Positions 16,332 through 16,993 of a stretch of 16,993 nucleotides of DNA are shown one piece after another (position 1 is the first letter of the stretch; every line of letters starts with the position of its first letter). The notes beneath the pieces were generated by a model. It was given only the letters and a program-made list of their open reading frames with translations, was not told where the DNA came from and searched no databases. The translations under genes were made by a program, and so were the position numbers. Origin of the DNA: an uncultured Bacteroidota bacterium (lineage in GTDB: Bacteria > Bacteroidota > Bacteroidia > Chitinophagales > Chitinophagaceae); assembly GCA_903944755.1 (NCBI GenBank), contig CAJATB010000045.1, positions 1 through 16,993 of the forward strand. The letters are read 5' to 3'.

Positions 16332-16358
16332 GTATCATTCCTTTTTTATATAAATTTG
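16329..16358 (+). promoter_or_regulatory. Candidate Bacteroidota promoter of the second YceI-like gene
   Basis: TTTG at 16329-16332, an 18-base spacer, then TAAATTTG at 16351-16358, an exact TAnnTTTG match. The spacing equals that of the exbB candidate. The -33 element overlaps the T tract of the preceding terminator. The leader would be about 25-30 bases before the ATG at 16392. Confidence 0.5.
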
Positions 16359-16391
16359 TATAACTAGTTTAATAGTAATAAAACTTCCTAT

Positions 16392-16993
16392 ATGCTTTAC
16401 TTAATTTTAATTAATTTATTCGTTACAATAGCAACTTCTTTTTCTGGTTCGCCTAAGGTAAATCCACCACCAGAAAAAAATACAGTTATTAAATGGGCTG
16501 TTGAAAAAACAAGTACATTAAGAATCCTAGGCAGTTCTAATTTACATGACTTTCAGTGTGATGCATTAGGATATGCAGCTTCAGACACTATAAGTTTTAT
16601 GGCTAGTCAGCATAGTGCAGGTAGAATAACATTAAATGGCTATTTAAAAATTGAGATTAATACAATTAACTGCCATAATTTTATTATCACAAGAAATTTT
16701 AGAACAACATTAAAGGCAAATGAACATCCATACCTTATTGTTAAATTTTTATCATTAGAAAGGTTGCCTTTATTTACAAATAACAAAGACAATCTTGTAG
16801 GGATCGTTGAGATTGAACTAGGAGGGGTGGCAAAAAAATTCGAAATACCGTATAAAATTCAGCAGAACGGGCACGTAATATTATTAAATGGACAACGTAA
16901 TTTCACATTCTCTGATTTCGAAATCACACCTCCAAGAATTTTAGGTGGCTTAGTGAAAATTTATAACAAGTTTAATGTAGAATTTAATCTTAA
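16392..16993 (+). CDS. YceI-like periplasmic protein (3' end cut by window)
   Basis: An open frame from ATG 16392 runs to the end of the window (200 complete codons) without a stop. It starts with a hydrophobic signal-like segment (MLYLILINLFVTIATSFSG). LRILGSSNLHDFQCD (residues 43-57) matches the FGTSTLHDWDM block of the upstream YceI protein. LGGVAKKFEIPYKI, then FSDFEITPP and a final NKFNVEFNL, match that protein's later blocks, so only a few residues are probably missing. It is a diverged paralogue: Trp of LHDW is Phe here, and two cysteines (Cys56, Cys94) could form a disulphide. It appears to be a separate transcription unit behind a terminator and its own promoter candidate. Ligand and partner are unknown; the location next to the barrel gene suggests a related periplasmic role. 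Confidence 0.8.
   Translation, partial: MLYLILINLFVTIATSFSGSPKVNPPPEKNTVIKWAVEKTSTLRILGSSNLHDFQCDALGYAASDTISFMASQHSAGRITLNGYLKIEINTINCHNFIITRNFRTTLKANEHPYLIVKFLSLERLPLFTNNKDNLVGIVEIELGGVAKKFEIPYKIQQNGHVILLNGQRNFTFSDFEITPPRILGGLVKIYNKFNVEFNL

Noticed and set aside
1..16993. CRISPR arrays, insertion sequences, tRNA or rRNA genes
   Set aside because: No regularly spaced repeats, transposase-like frames, terminal inverted repeats or tRNA/rRNA signatures were seen on either strand.

Overview
The window looks like AT-rich Bacteroidota DNA, probably a Chitinophagaceae-type lineage. Four things suggest this. Signal peptides end in the typical ...AQ or ...SQ. Translation starts lack clear Shine-Dalgarno sequences and sit behind A/T-rich leaders. 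Several upstream regions carry TAnnTTTG-like promoter boxes. The exbB-exbD-exbD-tonB order and the TonB N-terminus (...FEGRNKEYGAYDLRR) are characteristic of the phylum. The family-level placement is inference.

Layout. 1-4363 (+) is the distal end of a complex I operon: nuoL (5' part missing), nuoM and nuoN, the three antiporter-like proton-pumping membrane subunits. 4447-5727 (+) is a MacB/FtsX-type ABC transporter permease with no ATPase gene beside it. A strong hairpin at 5757-5797, flanked by A and T runs, serves as a bidirectional terminator for this gene and for the convergent 5814-8318 (-) gene, a large secreted metzincin-like zinc metalloprotease. From a divergent intergenic region the + strand continues with a TonB energy-transduction operon: exbB (8563-9420), exbD1 (9476-10126), exbD2 (10155-10739) and tonB (10751-11572). 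It is closed by an intrinsic terminator at 11631-11662. Next are mnmE (tRNA U34 modification GTPase, 11691-13070), which has a promoter box so close to its ATG that the mRNA may be leaderless, and a secreted esterase of the Fes/esterase D type (13115-14041). The last block is a YceI-family secreted protein (14287-14871), an outer-membrane beta-barrel protein (14913-16286), a terminator (16301-16331), and a second, divergent YceI-like gene that runs off the end (16392-16993).

How it fits together. Most of the window serves the envelope and its energetics: proton motive force generation (Nuo), its transmission to the outer membrane (ExbB/ExbD/TonB), an outer-membrane barrel with two periplasmic lipocalin-like YceI partners, and secreted hydrolases. 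No mobile element, CRISPR array, tRNA or rRNA was seen. There is no clear undescribed system. The most interesting local signals are the YceI-barrel-YceI cluster, an intercistronic hairpin with a GUAA tetraloop between exbB and exbD1, the extra N-terminal membrane segment of ExbB, and the anomalous first 29 bases, which do not continue the nuoL frame.
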